From NCBI RefSeq assembly GCF_003945385.1, contig NZ_AP018920.1, positions 1,054,001 through 1,118,000 of the forward strand: DNA of 64,000 nt, written 5' to 3'. A program made the position numbers and the translations under genes. Source of the stretch: Pseudonocardia autotrophica. GTDB taxonomy: Bacteria > Actinomycetota > Actinomycetes > Mycobacteriales > Pseudonocardiaceae. A model generated the notes under the pieces. The model saw nothing but the letters and a program-made list of their open reading frames with translations. It ran no database searches and had not been told where the DNA came from. Below, one piece after another: positions 46,744 through 55,631 of the stretch (position 1 is its first letter; each line of letters starts with the position of its first letter).

Positions 46744-48266
46744 GTGTTCCTCCGAACGGACGGCACGGCGGACGCGGCGGCCCGCCAGAGATGGGTGGCG
46801 GCGTAGGACCGCCATGGGGACCAGGCGCGGGCGCGTCCGGTCAGCGCGGACGCCTCGCCGGGCAGGCCGAGTGCCTCGGCGCCGCGACGGACCGCGAGGT
46901 CCGAGGCGAGCAGCTCGTCGGGATCGCCCAGCACCCGCATCGCCAGGTACCCGGCACTCCACGGCCCGATCCCGGGCAGCGCGCACAACTCGGCCCGCAG
47001 CTGCGCCGGGTCCCGGCCGGCGTCCAGCACGAGATCCCCGGACGCCAGCACCGCGCACAGCCCGCGCAGCGCCTCCGCGCGCCGGGCGGGCCCGCCCGGC
47101 GGCGACGCGGCGAGCCCGTCGGCGAGCGTCGCCGGATCCGGGAACAGCAGGTCCGGCCCGTCGCCGGTGCGCAGCTCGGCCGGGAGCGGGTCGCCCAGTG
47201 ACGCGGCGAGCCGGGCGGCGGCGGTGCGTGCGGCGGCGACCGACACCTGCTGACCGAGGACGGTGCGGACCGCCGTCTCGGCCGGATCGGCGGTACCCGG
47301 CAGCCGGATCCCCGGCGTCGCCGCGACCAGCGGCGCGAGCACCGGATCGGCGCCCAGCACGGCGTCCACGGCCTGCGGGTCGGCGTCCAGATCGAGCAGT
47401 CTGCGCAGCCGGGACACCGCGGGGCCGACGTCGCGCGGGTCGGTCGCGCGCAGCGTGGCGAGCACCGCCCCGGGGCGTGCGGTCAGGTCGAGGTCGATGG
47501 TGGCCGGGCCGTGCGGGAGCCGCAGCGTGCGGCGGTAGCGGCCGCCCTCGACCGTCTCGACCCGGTCGACGGCCCGGGCCGCGAGATGGTCGAGCAGGCC
47601 GTGCGGGTCGAACGGCGCCCGGTAGGGCAGCCGCAGCGTCAGCGCGCCGGGTGGACCGGAGGTGTCCCCGGCGCCGGCCGGTCGCCGTCGCCGGGTGGCC
47701 TCGTTCCGCAGCTGCGACGGCGGCACCCCGTAGACGGCTCGGACCGTGTCGTTGAACTGGCGGACGCTGCCGAACCCGGCGGCGAACGCGATGTCGGCCA
47801 GCCCCAGCGGGGTCGTCTCGATCAGGATCCGGGCGGTGTGCGCGCGTTGCGCGCGGGCCAGGGCGAGCGGGCCGGCGCCGAGTTCGGCGGACAGGATCCG
47901 GCCGAGCTGGCGGGACGAGTACCCGAGCCGGTCGGCCAGTCCGGGAACCCCCTCCCGCTCGACGACGCCGTCGGCGATCAAGCGCATCGCCCGCCCGGCC
48001 GCATCCGCCCGCAGGTTCCACTCCGGGGAACCGGGGACGGCATCGGGCAGGCACCGGCGGCACGCCCGGTAGCCGGCCGCCTGGGCGGCCGCCGCGGTGC
48101 GCAGGAACTCGACGTTGCGGGCCTTCGGCGGCGGTACCGGGCAGGACGGCCTGCAGTAGATCCGGGTGGTCCGCACGGCCGTGACGAACTGGCCGTCGAA
48201 CCGGGAGTCCTTGGCGGAGACGGCCCGGTAGCAGGTGTCGTGGTCGAGCAGCACGGCACCGACCAT
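46740..48266 (-). CDS. alkA: Ada-AlkA fusion: methyl sensor-regulator and 3-methyladenine glycosylase
   Basis: A 508-residue three-part protein. First is the Ada N-terminal zinc domain with Cys38, Cys42, Cys69 and Cys72 (YCRPSCP and RRC); Cys38 should accept a methyl from phosphotriesters. Next is an AraC-type helix-turn-helix (residues about 85-185, ADIAFAAGFGSVRQFNDTVR, 20). Last is the AlkA glycosylase domain (residues about 205-495) with helix-hairpin-helix LPGIGPWSAGYLAMR and catalytic Asp in ASDLAVRRG. The same fusion occurs in mycobacteria and is thought to be adaptive to alkylation. Operonic with ogt. Confidence 0.92.
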   Translation of the reverse strand: MVGAVLLDHDTCYRAVSAKDSRFDGQFVTAVRTTRIYCRPSCPVPPPKARNVEFLRTAAAAQAAGYRACRRCLPDAVPGSPEWNLRADAAGRAMRLIADGVVEREGVPGLADRLGYSSRQLGRILSAELGAGPLALARAQRAHTARILIETTPLGLADIAFAAGFGSVRQFNDTVRAVYGVPPSQLRNEATRRRRPAGAGDTSGPPGALTLRLPYRAPFDPHGLLDHLAARAVDRVETVEGGRYRRTLRLPHGPATIDLDLTARPGAVLATLRATDPRDVGPAVSRLRRLLDLDADPQAVDAVLGADPVLAPLVAATPGIRLPGTADPAETAVRTVLGQQVSVAAARTAAARLAASLGDPLPAELRTGDGPDLLFPDPATLADGLAASPPGGPARRAEALRGLCAVLASGDLVLDAGRDPAQLRAELCALPGIGPWSAGYLAMRVLGDPDELLASDLAVRRGAEALGLPGEASALTGRARAWSPWRSYAATHLWRAAASAVPSVRRNT

Positions 48267-48322
48267 GCCACCACCGACGCCCCGGGACTCGCGGGAATCG
48301 GTCGCCGGTGTCGGCGGTCCGC

Positions 48323-48880
48323 TCAGCCGTCGCAGACGGCGCCGCGGACCCAGCCCTGCTCGCAGGCGAACTCGACCTGCTTCTTGCGCTCGCTCTCGTC
48401 GTCCGGTGCGCCGCGGGGCGGGAGACCGTCGTCGGGGGACGTGGCCGGCGGGTCGGCGGGCTCGGCCGGCGGGGGCGTCGCGATCGCGCCGCCACCACCG
48501 CCGGTACCGCCGCTACCGCCGCCGGTGCCACCACCGCCGGTACCGCCGCCGGCGTCACCGCTGCCGCCACCGGTCCCGCTGCGGCCGGGTGTGGCGGGGC
48601 CACTGCCGGATCCGGTGCCGGTGCCGGACGAGCCGCCCGCGTCCCCGCCGGGCCGGTCGGTGGACCGTCCGCCCGCATCCTGGTCGCCGGGATCGGCGGG
48701 CGGCACGGTGAGCGGTGAGGACGCCGGTGCCGGTGGCGGGGCGGAGGACGCCGGCGCCGGTGGCGGAAGCGGTGGCTCGTCGGGCCCGGTCGCGCTGAGC
48801 GACACGGCGGACACGGTGCCGGCGGTGGCGAGCACGGCCACCCCGGTCGTCAGCAGGGCGTGCATCCCCGGCAGGCGCAT
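48323..48880 (-). CDS. Secreted Gly/Pro/Ser-rich protein
   Basis: A 185-residue exported protein. A signal peptide (residues about 1-30) is followed by a Pro/Ala-rich and then Gly-rich linker with TGGGGTGGGSGGTGGGGG (about residues 115-132). A short C-terminal segment with two cysteines ends it (EFACEQGWVRGAVCDG). The Gly-rich part resembles wall-spanning linkers. No named family. The GGC/ACC codon runs make it prone to copy-number change. Confidence 0.65.
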   Translation of the reverse strand: MRLPGMHALLTTGVAVLATAGTVSAVSLSATGPDEPPLPPPAPASSAPPPAPASSPLTVPPADPGDQDAGGRSTDRPGGDAGGSSGTGTGSGSGPATPGRSGTGGGSGDAGGGTGGGGTGGGSGGTGGGGGAIATPPPAEPADPPATSPDDGLPPRGAPDDESERKKQVEFACEQGWVRGAVCDG

Positions 48881-49121
48881 GGATTCCCCTCGGTCTCGGA
48901 ACCGCTTTTCCCACCCGCCGGGACCTTCACTGCGCCCTACGGGTGATGCCCCGGCCGTGACGACGGACGTTACGTCACGACTCGGTGCTCGGCGCAGTAT
49001 GGCGTACGCCGGTCGGAGTAATGACGGCGACGCTGTGTGACTATTCGCAAGGGGGAGTCGCCGACCCGTCCAGTGGTCGGTACGCGATCATGAACGGGCA
49101 CTGTACGAGGAGGAGACGACC

Positions 49122-50573
49122 ATCGCGAGCGAACCCGCCGACGCCGGCCGCAGCGGCCGACGTGCGGGCCGGGCGACCGCGGCACGCACCCGCATCGTCG
49201 GGTGGGTGCTGCTGCTCGTGCTCAGCTCGCTCGGGGTCGTCACGCTGGTCACCTGGCTGCTGCTGATCGACGAGACGGACCGCCGGATCGAGACCGCGCT
49301 GACGTCGGAGATCGCCGAGTTCGCCCGGGTCACCGAGACCGGCGTCAATCCGACGACCGGCCAGCCGTACGGCTCGGTCGACGAGATCCTCCGCTCGGTG
49401 ATCGCCGCGAACGTGGCCAGGCCGAACGAGAAGTTCATGGGCTATCTCGACGGTGAGTTCCGCTGGGAGTCCCGCCGCACCAGCCCGCGGGTGCTGCTGC
49501 GCGAGGACCCGGCGTTCAATGCGCTGGTCTCCTCCGTGCAGCGGCCCACCCGCGGGTCCTACGAGAGCGTCGCCGGTGAGGTGCGCTGGTCGGCGCTGCC
49601 GGTCGGGCTCGCCGGGGACCCCGCGGGCGGCGTCATCGTGATCGGGTACTTCACCGACCAGGAGCACGAGTTCGCGAACGAGGCCGCCCGGCTGATGGTG
49701 ATCGTCGGGGTCGGGACGGCGCTGCTCGCCGCGGTGGGCGCCTGGCTGGTCGCCGGCCGCATCCTGCGTCCGCTGCGCGACGTCGCGGCCACCGCCCGCA
49801 CGATCACCGGCACCGACCTGTCGCACCGGGTGCCACAGCATGCCGGCGCCCGCGACGAGATCGCCGAGCTCGCCGGGACGCTGAACGCCATGCTCGACCG
49901 GGTGCAGAGCGGGATGGAGGCGCAGCGCCGGTTCGTCGACGACGCCGGGCACGAGTTGCGCACGCCGATCACGATCGTCCGCGGGCACCTCGGGGTACTG
50001 GACCCCTGCGACCCGGACGACGTCGCCGACACCGTCGCACTCGTCGACGACGAGCTGGAACGGATGAACCGGCTGGTGTCGGAGATGCTCGCGCTCACCC
50101 GCGCCGAGCAGCCGTCGCTGCTGCGCCCGGAACTGGTCGAGGTGGCCGAGCTGACCCGCGACCTGTTCGACAAGCTCACCGGTCTCGCCGACCGGGACTG
50201 GCTGCTCCAGTCGGTCGCCCCGGTGCGGGTGCGGATGGATCCGCACCGGATCACCCAGGCGGTCGTCGCATTGGCCGACAACGCGACCCGGTTCACCGGT
50301 CCGGGGGACCGGATCGCGCTCGGTTCGGAGATCGTCCGCGGACGGGTGCGGATCTGGGTGGCCGACACCGGCCCCGGCGTGGCGCCGGAGGACCGGACCC
50401 GGGTGTTCCGCCGGTTCGCCCGCGGCGAGAACGCCCCACGCTCGGACGGCGCCGGGCTCGGTCTGTCCATCGTCGAGGCGATCGCGACCACGCACGGCGG
50501 CCGGGTGCTGCTGGAGAGCACGCCCGGCCGCGGCGCCACCTTCACCCTCGACCTGCCGGGGGACACACGATGA
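49122..50573 (+). CDS. Sensor histidine kinase (apparent ATC start)
   Basis: A 483-residue two-component sensor. The parts are membrane helix 1 (residues about 23-47), an extracytoplasmic sensor region (about 48-185), helix 2, a HAMP region, the HisKA box with His in DDAGHELRTPI, and an ATPase domain with DNATRF, DTGPGV and GLGLSIV. The frame opens after a stop at 49038 and contains no ATG, GTG or TTG before GTG 49206, which lies inside helix 1. GAGGAGGAGA (49107-49116) stands 5 nt before ATC 49122, so translation probably starts there, giving I/M-A-S-E-P. The response regulator overlaps its end by 4 bp. Confidence 0.85.
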   Translation: MASEPADAGRSGRRAGRATAARTRIVGWVLLLVLSSLGVVTLVTWLLLIDETDRRIETALTSEIAEFARVTETGVNPTTGQPYGSVDEILRSVIAANVARPNEKFMGYLDGEFRWESRRTSPRVLLREDPAFNALVSSVQRPTRGSYESVAGEVRWSALPVGLAGDPAGGVIVIGYFTDQEHEFANEAARLMVIVGVGTALLAAVGAWLVAGRILRPLRDVAATARTITGTDLSHRVPQHAGARDEIAELAGTLNAMLDRVQSGMEAQRRFVDDAGHELRTPITIVRGHLGVLDPCDPDDVADTVALVDDELERMNRLVSEMLALTRAEQPSLLRPELVEVAELTRDLFDKLTGLADRDWLLQSVAPVRVRMDPHRITQAVVALADNATRFTGPGDRIALGSEIVRGRVRIWVADTGPGVAPEDRTRVFRRFARGENAPRSDGAGLGLSIVEAIATTHGGRVLLESTPGRGATFTLDLPGDTR

Positions 50574-51238
50574 GCAGCCGGATCCTGGTCGCCGAGGACG
50601 AGCCGCGGATCGCGTCGTTCCTCAAGAAGGGGCTGGTCGCCGCCGGCTTCGAGGTGACGGTCGTGCCGGACGGGCCGGGTGTGCACGACCACGTCGTCGG
50701 TGGCGGCTTCGACCTGATGGTGCTCGACATCGGACTGCCCGGGCTGGACGGGTTCGCCGTGCTGCACCGGATCCGGGCGGCGGGCAGCACCGTGCCCGTG
50801 ATCATCCTGACGGCGCGCGACAGCGTGCACGACACCGTCGCCGGGCTCACCGGCGGCGCCGACGACTACATGGCCAAGCCGTTCCAGTTCGAGGAGCTGC
50901 TGGCCCGGGTCCGGCTGCGGCTGGAGCGGGCCCGCCCGGCGCCGGATCCGGAGGTGCTGGCGTCCGGCGGGCTGGAGCTGGATCCGCGGACCCGGCACGT
51001 CGCCGTGCACGGGCGGACGGTCGAGCTGTCGGCGCGCGAGTTCGCGCTGGCCGAGACGTTCCTGCGGCACCCGGGTCAGGTGCTGTCCCGGGACCAGCTG
51101 CTGCGCCTGGTGTGGGGCGGTGAGCCGGGCTCCGGATCCAACGTCGTGGACGTCTACGTGCGCTATCTGCGACGCAAGCTCGGCGCCGGCCGGATCACCA
51201 CCGTCCGCGGGACCGGGTACCGGCTCGAACCGGGCTGA
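50570..51238 (+). CDS. OmpR/PhoB-type response regulator
   Basis: A 222-residue regulator. The receiver domain (residues 1-118) has acidic pocket AEDEP, phospho-acceptor Asp in MVLDIGLPG (about residue 49), the Thr of ILTARD and Lys in YMAKPF. The winged-helix DNA-binding domain (about residues 125-222) has LSAREFALAETFLRHPGQVL (20) and VDVYVRYLRRKLG. It starts within the kinase stop (ATGA overlap), so the kinase-first pair is translationally coupled. ychF begins 35 bp downstream. The signal and targets are unknown. Confidence 0.92.
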   Translation: MSSRILVAEDEPRIASFLKKGLVAAGFEVTVVPDGPGVHDHVVGGGFDLMVLDIGLPGLDGFAVLHRIRAAGSTVPVIILTARDSVHDTVAGLTGGADDYMAKPFQFEELLARVRLRLERARPAPDPEVLASGGLELDPRTRHVAVHGRTVELSAREFALAETFLRHPGQVLSRDQLLRLVWGGEPGSGSNVVDVYVRYLRRKLGAGRITTVRGTGYRLEPG

Positions 51239-51273
51239 GGAGCACCGATGGCGTGCGACTACGCTGGTCGTCC

Positions 51274-52347
51274 GTGTCCCTCACCCTCGGCATCGTCGGC
51301 CTGCCCAACGTCGGCAAGTCGACCCTGTTCAACGCGCTGACCCGCAACGACGTGCTCGCTGCGAACTACCCGTTCGCGACGATCGAGCCGAACGTCGGGG
51401 TGGTCCCGCTCCCGGACCCGCGCCTGGGCGAGCTGGCCCGGATCTTCTCCTCCGAGAAGCTCCTGCCCGCGACGGTGTCGTTCGTCGACATCGCCGGGAT
51501 CGTCAAGGGAGCGTCCGAGGGCGCCGGGCTGGGCAACAAGTTCCTCGCCAACATCCGCGAGTCCGATGCGATCTGCCAGGTCGTCCGGGTCTTCGACGAC
51601 GCCGACGTGGTGCACGTCGACGGCCGGATCGATCCGGCGAGCGACATCGAGACGATCGCGACCGAGCTGGTGCTGGCCGACCTGCAGACCCTGGAGCGGG
51701 CGCTCCCGCGGCTGGAGAAGGAGGCCCGCACGCAGAAGGACCGGCGCCCGACGCTGGAGGCCGCCCAGGCCGCGGCGGAGGTGCTGAACAGCGGACGGAC
51801 CCTGTTCCAGGCCGGTGTCGACGCCACCCTCCTGCGCGAGCTCACGCTGCTCACCACCAAGCCGTTCCTCTACGTCTTCAACGCCGACGAGGCCGTCCTC
51901 ACCGACGACGCCCGCCGCAAGGAGCTCACCGAGCTCGTCGCCCCGGCGCAGGCCGTGTTCCTCGACGCCAAGGTCGAGGCCGAGCTGCTGGAGCTCGACG
52001 ACGAGTCCGCCGCCGAGCTGCTGGAGTCGATCGGGCAGGACGAGCCGGGCCTGGCGCAGCTCGCCCGGGCCGGGTTCGCCACCCTCGGCCTGCAGACCTA
52101 CCTGACCGCGGGCCCGAAGGAGTCCCGCGCCTGGACGATCCCGCAGGGCGCCACCGCGCCGCAGGCGGCCGGGGTCATCCACACCGACTTCGAGCGGGGC
52201 TTCATCAAGGCCGAGGTCGTGTCGTTCGACGATCTCGTCGCGGCCGGGTCGATGAACGCCGCCAAGTCCGCCGGGAAGGTGCGGATGGAGGGGAAGGACT
52301 ACGTCATGCAGGACGGCGACGTGGTCGAGTTCCGCTTCAACGTATAG
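51274..52347 (+). CDS. ychF: Ribosome-binding ATPase YchF
   Basis: A 357-residue OBG-family ATPase. Walker A is GLPNVGKSTLFNAL; the G3 region DIAGIVKGASEGAGLGNKFL (20) and the NADE in place of NKxD mark ATP preference. A coiled coil (residues about 135-195) and the C-terminal TGS domain ending DGDVVEFRFNV complete it. It binds ribosomes and is linked to oxidative-stress response. GTG at 51274 gives the family's normal length. The last 21 coding bases before the stop recur at 54264-54284, so the 3' end looks like an integration site. Confidence 0.95.
   Translation: MSLTLGIVGLPNVGKSTLFNALTRNDVLAANYPFATIEPNVGVVPLPDPRLGELARIFSSEKLLPATVSFVDIAGIVKGASEGAGLGNKFLANIRESDAICQVVRVFDDADVVHVDGRIDPASDIETIATELVLADLQTLERALPRLEKEARTQKDRRPTLEAAQAAAEVLNSGRTLFQAGVDATLLRELTLLTTKPFLYVFNADEAVLTDDARRKELTELVAPAQAVFLDAKVEAELLELDDESAAELLESIGQDEPGLAQLARAGFATLGLQTYLTAGPKESRAWTIPQGATAPQAAGVIHTDFERGFIKAEVVSFDDLVAAGSMNAAKSAGKVRMEGKDYVMQDGDVVEFRFNV
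52323..52343. repeat. 21-bp direct repeat, left copy (candidate att site in ychF)
   Basis: GGTCGAGTTCCGCTTCAACG plus T covers the last codons of ychF and is identical to 54264-54284. Together the copies bracket a 1.9-kb segment of lower GC holding a single gene. Confidence 0.75.
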
Positions 52348-52357
52348 ATCGACGGCC

Positions 52358-54094
52358 TCACCGTCGTCGTGGCCGGCGAGTGGGGAACTGAGAGCCGGGT
52401 CCGTACTTGACCTTCGGGCCCCTGGTCTGTGTGGATATACGGACCAGGATTTCCCGGCCCACAAAGTCCTTGAGGATGTCTCGCGCCCGATAGACGTCAA
52501 CGTCGAAGACCCGCTGGATGGTCGCACTGTTGATGGTGTCGTATTCGCGGACGTGATCTACCACCTTCCGGTCGATCTCGCTGTTCGACTGTCGGTGGTA
52601 GGCGACTGCCGGTCCGAGCGCGACGAGCGAGGCACTCCTCAGTCGATAGTTCGGATGCCGGCGCGTTATCGTTCCTGCCGTCGGCTCGATGAGTTGAGCC
52701 TCGCCGGATGCCAGGCGGCGGAGTACGGCCTCGGTTGCGGGAACATCCCGCTGCACCACGTGTGAGACCTCCCGTGCCGTCACACTTCGTTTTTGGCAGA
52801 GAAGCAGGACGACGAGAAGAGTGTCGGTGTCGTTGCGCTCGCCCTCCGGGAGTTCGGCGACGAACCGTGCGATCCTGATGTTCGGAGGCCCGCCTTTCAG
52901 GGTGACCACCGTCGCGGGGTCGATACTCTCGTGTTCGACGCGCACGGTCGGCGTCGCACGGCCGGACCGGACCATCTCCCGGAACATGCGATCGACGCCC
53001 TGACTCAATTCCTCGGCGAGTCCCACTGTCCGGGCAGCCCCGGTCAACAGCGGGAATCGTGCACGCGAGCCCGCCGTGAGGATGTTGTCCGGCGTAATAC
53101 CGGCGACGAGAGGACCTGGAGATCGAATGATCAGGGAGTCCGGAGAGTGCTCGATCTGAACCGGTCTTCTCTCCCGATAGTCACCGTGGAGCAGTGCGTT
53201 CCCCAGTGCCTCGCGGATGGCGGCCAGTGGGTAGTCCTCGATCTGCAATTGCTGGCCACCGGTGGTGTTGACCGGCGTTGTTCCAATTCTGGCTGAGAAG
53301 ACCTCGATGGCTTCGGCGTACGCGCCGATCATTGGTGTACCCCAGCGTCGGGCGATGGTTGCCTCGGCTCCGGGGGTCGGGCGGTATTGGTAGACGAGCG
53401 CCTCTTCCGCGACTCCACCGGCGTTCCTGCACAGGAGAATTTCGCCCGCCCGTGTCAGGCTCCCGTCGGTGTGGACGACCCTCAGGCCGGCGAGTACGTC
53501 CGACTCGGCGGCGAGTCCGAGTGACCGTCGGGACTCGTCCGGGGTACTCCGCAACAACGACCGGACGCGCAGCATCGCGTCCGGGTCGACATCGACGATC
53601 GAGCGTCCGCTCGACTGCGAGGTCCAGTCCGCCCCTCGTCGCTCGTCGTCCAGGCGACTGATGTCGATCGGCCTCATGGGGAGGCACTCGTCGTTCCACC
53701 GCCTCGTCACCAGTCCCTTGCGTGTGGCGTGCACGTCGATGCCTTCAGGGACCGTGAGGACGAGCAGGCGGGCGCCGGTGTGTTCGATCTCGTCGACCGA
53801 TACGACGATCGACGGCTCGGTCAGGGCGTGGATGCGCGCCCGTAGACGGTCGATCTTGAGCTGGCTGCCCATGAATGCCTCGGCGCCGACCAGCGAGTCG
53901 GCTACACCGACGACGATCGTTCCACCTGAGGCGTTGGCGAAGCACACGGCTGCCTCGGCGAGCTCCTGGTAGCTCTCCTTCTCGCTCGGCTTGTCGGTCT
54001 TGAAGTCGAGCTGCTGGTTCTCCAGGCTGGCTGCGGAGCGTGTGCGCTTCGCGATCGCGGCCAAGGCGGCGGCCACTGCTTCCGGGTCCGGCAT
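52358..54094 (-). CDS. AlbA_2/Schlafen-type ATP-binding protein
   Basis: A 578-residue protein. The N-terminal AlbA_2 (Schlafen-like) domain (residues about 24-130) has ENQQLDFKTDKPSEKESYQE (20) and CFANASGGTIVVGVAD. The central HATPase_c_4 region (about residues 290-395) has IREALGNALLHGDYRE and SRARFPLLTGAART. The C-terminus has winged-helix segments. Such proteins are annotated as transcriptional regulators or helicase-like and are common in mobile and defence islands, with no settled function. Base use is visibly less GC3-biased than its neighbours. It is bracketed by a 21-bp direct repeat of the ychF end, which points to horizontal acquisition. Confidence 0.82.
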   Translation of the reverse strand: MPDPEAVAAALAAIAKRTRSAASLENQQLDFKTDKPSEKESYQELAEAAVCFANASGGTIVVGVADSLVGAEAFMGSQLKIDRLRARIHALTEPSIVVSVDEIEHTGARLLVLTVPEGIDVHATRKGLVTRRWNDECLPMRPIDISRLDDERRGADWTSQSSGRSIVDVDPDAMLRVRSLLRSTPDESRRSLGLAAESDVLAGLRVVHTDGSLTRAGEILLCRNAGGVAEEALVYQYRPTPGAEATIARRWGTPMIGAYAEAIEVFSARIGTTPVNTTGGQQLQIEDYPLAAIREALGNALLHGDYRERRPVQIEHSPDSLIIRSPGPLVAGITPDNILTAGSRARFPLLTGAARTVGLAEELSQGVDRMFREMVRSGRATPTVRVEHESIDPATVVTLKGGPPNIRIARFVAELPEGERNDTDTLLVVLLLCQKRSVTAREVSHVVQRDVPATEAVLRRLASGEAQLIEPTAGTITRRHPNYRLRSASLVALGPAVAYHRQSNSEIDRKVVDHVREYDTINSATIQRVFDVDVYRARDILKDFVGREILVRISTQTRGPKVKYGPGSQFPTRRPRRR

Positions 54095-54263
54095 CGGCGC
54101 TCCTTTGGCGCCTCCGACGGTGCGTCACCGTAGCCAAAGCTTACCCAAACCTGCTCCACCGCGTCGCATCCGGTCGTCCGGTCATCCGGGCGAGTAGCTC
54201 TGCCGGTGCTCGGCCGCATGCGTCGGAACTTCCCGGGATGGATGTTGTTCGGCAGTGGCACCC

Positions 54264-54284
54264 GGTCGAGTTCCGCTTCAACGT
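54264..54284. repeat. 21-bp direct repeat, right copy (candidate att site)
   Basis: Identical to the ychF 3' end at 52323-52343, and likewise followed by a stop in the same frame (TGA here, TAG after one base change in the left copy). The sequence before this copy is unrelated to ychF. Confidence 0.75.
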
Positions 54285-54386
54285 CTGACCGACTCCCGTT
54301 TCCGCTGGTAAGCGCGTTGCGCGTCCGGTTCGTTCGACGTCGGCCCGTCGGTCGCCACCCGGCAACGGCTGACGGTGCGACGGCGA

Positions 54387-54932
54387 TCAGCGGTGGGGCG
54401 ATCTACCGGAAGGTCGAGCCACCGTCGTCTTCCCAGCGCCCGGAGGCGATGCGCGTCCACTTTCCGAGTCGCCCGGCAGGGAACGCAGCAGGGTTGCGGG
54501 GTCGTCCTCGTTGTCAGGATCCGATGATCGAGAAAGAGCTCGTCGGGCATCGTCCGGGGCGGACTCCGGGGGAATCACGAGCAGGCTGACCCGCCCCCGG
54601 GGGCCGAACAGATCGATGACGTCCTGCGGGTCGCTGAAGGATCCGCCGAGCCGCACGGTGCGACCACCCAGCACGATCCGGCGTTGCGCCGCCGGCCAGG
54701 TGACGAGGCTGTAGGCGACCCTGGTGGCCGGGCCGATGCGGTCGTCGAGCTGCGCCATCAGGGCCGGCAGCTCGTCGGCCAGCGCCCGCGACTGCGGCCA
54801 CCAGGCGCCGTCCACGGCACCGGTCGGGCGACCACCGGGCTCTAGCGCCAGGCGCGACGGTGGTTCATCGGCGGGGGCCGCCGAGCCGGCCGCGGCCACG
54901 CTCGCGGATGTGTCCCCGCGCAGAAGGTCCAT
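54387..54932 (-). CDS. DUF5994-family protein
   Basis: A 181-residue soluble protein. The motif block SRLALEPG, GAWWPQSRALADELPALMAQ (20) and YSLVTWPAAQRRIVLGGRTV (20), with RLGGF/SFSDP, is the pattern of DUF5994 proteins of actinobacteria, whose role is unknown. The last ~25 residues are Gly/Ser/Arg-rich. ATG at 54932. The gene lies just beyond the right copy of the 21-bp repeat. No operon partner. Confidence 0.75.
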   Translation of the reverse strand: MDLLRGDTSASVAAAGSAAPADEPPSRLALEPGGRPTGAVDGAWWPQSRALADELPALMAQLDDRIGPATRVAYSLVTWPAAQRRIVLGGRTVRLGGSFSDPQDVIDLFGPRGRVSLLVIPPESAPDDARRALSRSSDPDNEDDPATLLRSLPGDSESGRASPPGAGKTTVARPSGRSPHR

Positions 54933-55227
54933 GACCTGGCTCCGTTCGTCCGGTTGTGGCGCCACCTGGCGGCATCGCTGCCGGGCAACCGCTCGCCGTG
55001 GACGATGTGCACACGGGAGTACCGATTGCGGTGCGAAGTGATTCCGCGAGCGCAGGTCACCTGCATTGTCAGGGCAGTTCCGAAGACGACGAACGCGCAC
55101 ACGACGGGTAGCCGTCGATGGCCACGACGACGCTCGTCGGAGCCGTCCGACGCCGGACGATCCACCGACCGTGCGCAGGTAGCCGGATCGCTCCGACCGG
55201 CCGCTCCGACCGCCCGCTCCGATCGCC

Positions 55228-55434
55228 TCAGCGCGTGTAGACCCGCTCGACCTCCGGGCCGTCCGGCCCGTCGTGAACGTCGAACCGGACCGCTTCTCCC
55301 GCGACCAGGCTCTGCCCGCCACCGCCGTCGATCCGAGCCCGGGAGACCGGGAGGACGGGCCCGTCGTCGGTCTCGATGGCGCCGACGCCGGACTGGTCGT
55401 CGAACCACTGGACGGTTCCTGCGTGCATGCGCAT
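55228..55434 (-). CDS. Divergent cold-shock-domain protein
   Basis: A 68-residue protein with the cold-shock fold pattern: GTVQWFDDQSGVGAIETDDG (20) replaces the canonical G-T-V-K-W-F-N-x-x-K-G-F-G-F-I. RNP-1 aromatics are changed to Val and Ala, and the V-F-V-H-F of RNP-2 is VLPVS. The C-terminal EAVRFDVHDGPDGPEVERVY fits the last strands. RNA/DNA stacking residues are thus mostly lost, so binding may be altered. ATG start. Divergent from the desaturase gene, a possible cold-response pair. Confidence 0.75.
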   Translation of the reverse strand: MRMHAGTVQWFDDQSGVGAIETDDGPVLPVSRARIDGGGGQSLVAGEAVRFDVHDGPDGPEVERVYTR

Positions 55435-55631
55435 CTCGATTTCTCACCGGGCGGTTCCGAGGTGGAGCCGGAACGACGAACGCTACGCGCCGGGACGGCG
55501 GGCAGCCATGGCGAACGACGGGCACGGCACCGCCCGGCATGACGACGGCCACCGTCCTGGTGCCGCCGTCCCCGCCGGTAGGGGGGTCAGCAGGGCTGCG
55601 CCGACGGGCCCGGGAAGGCTGTCATGAGGCC

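Noticed and set aside
48985..49266. Open frame with ATG 49090 as start of the kinase
   Set aside because: It is in a different frame from the kinase and gives a Cys/Ser/Arg-rich peptide without family features.
52344..54263. Complete integrative element or prophage at ychF
   Set aside because: Only one gene and no integrase, excisionase or phage gene lies between the repeats; at most it is a minimal or remnant insertion.
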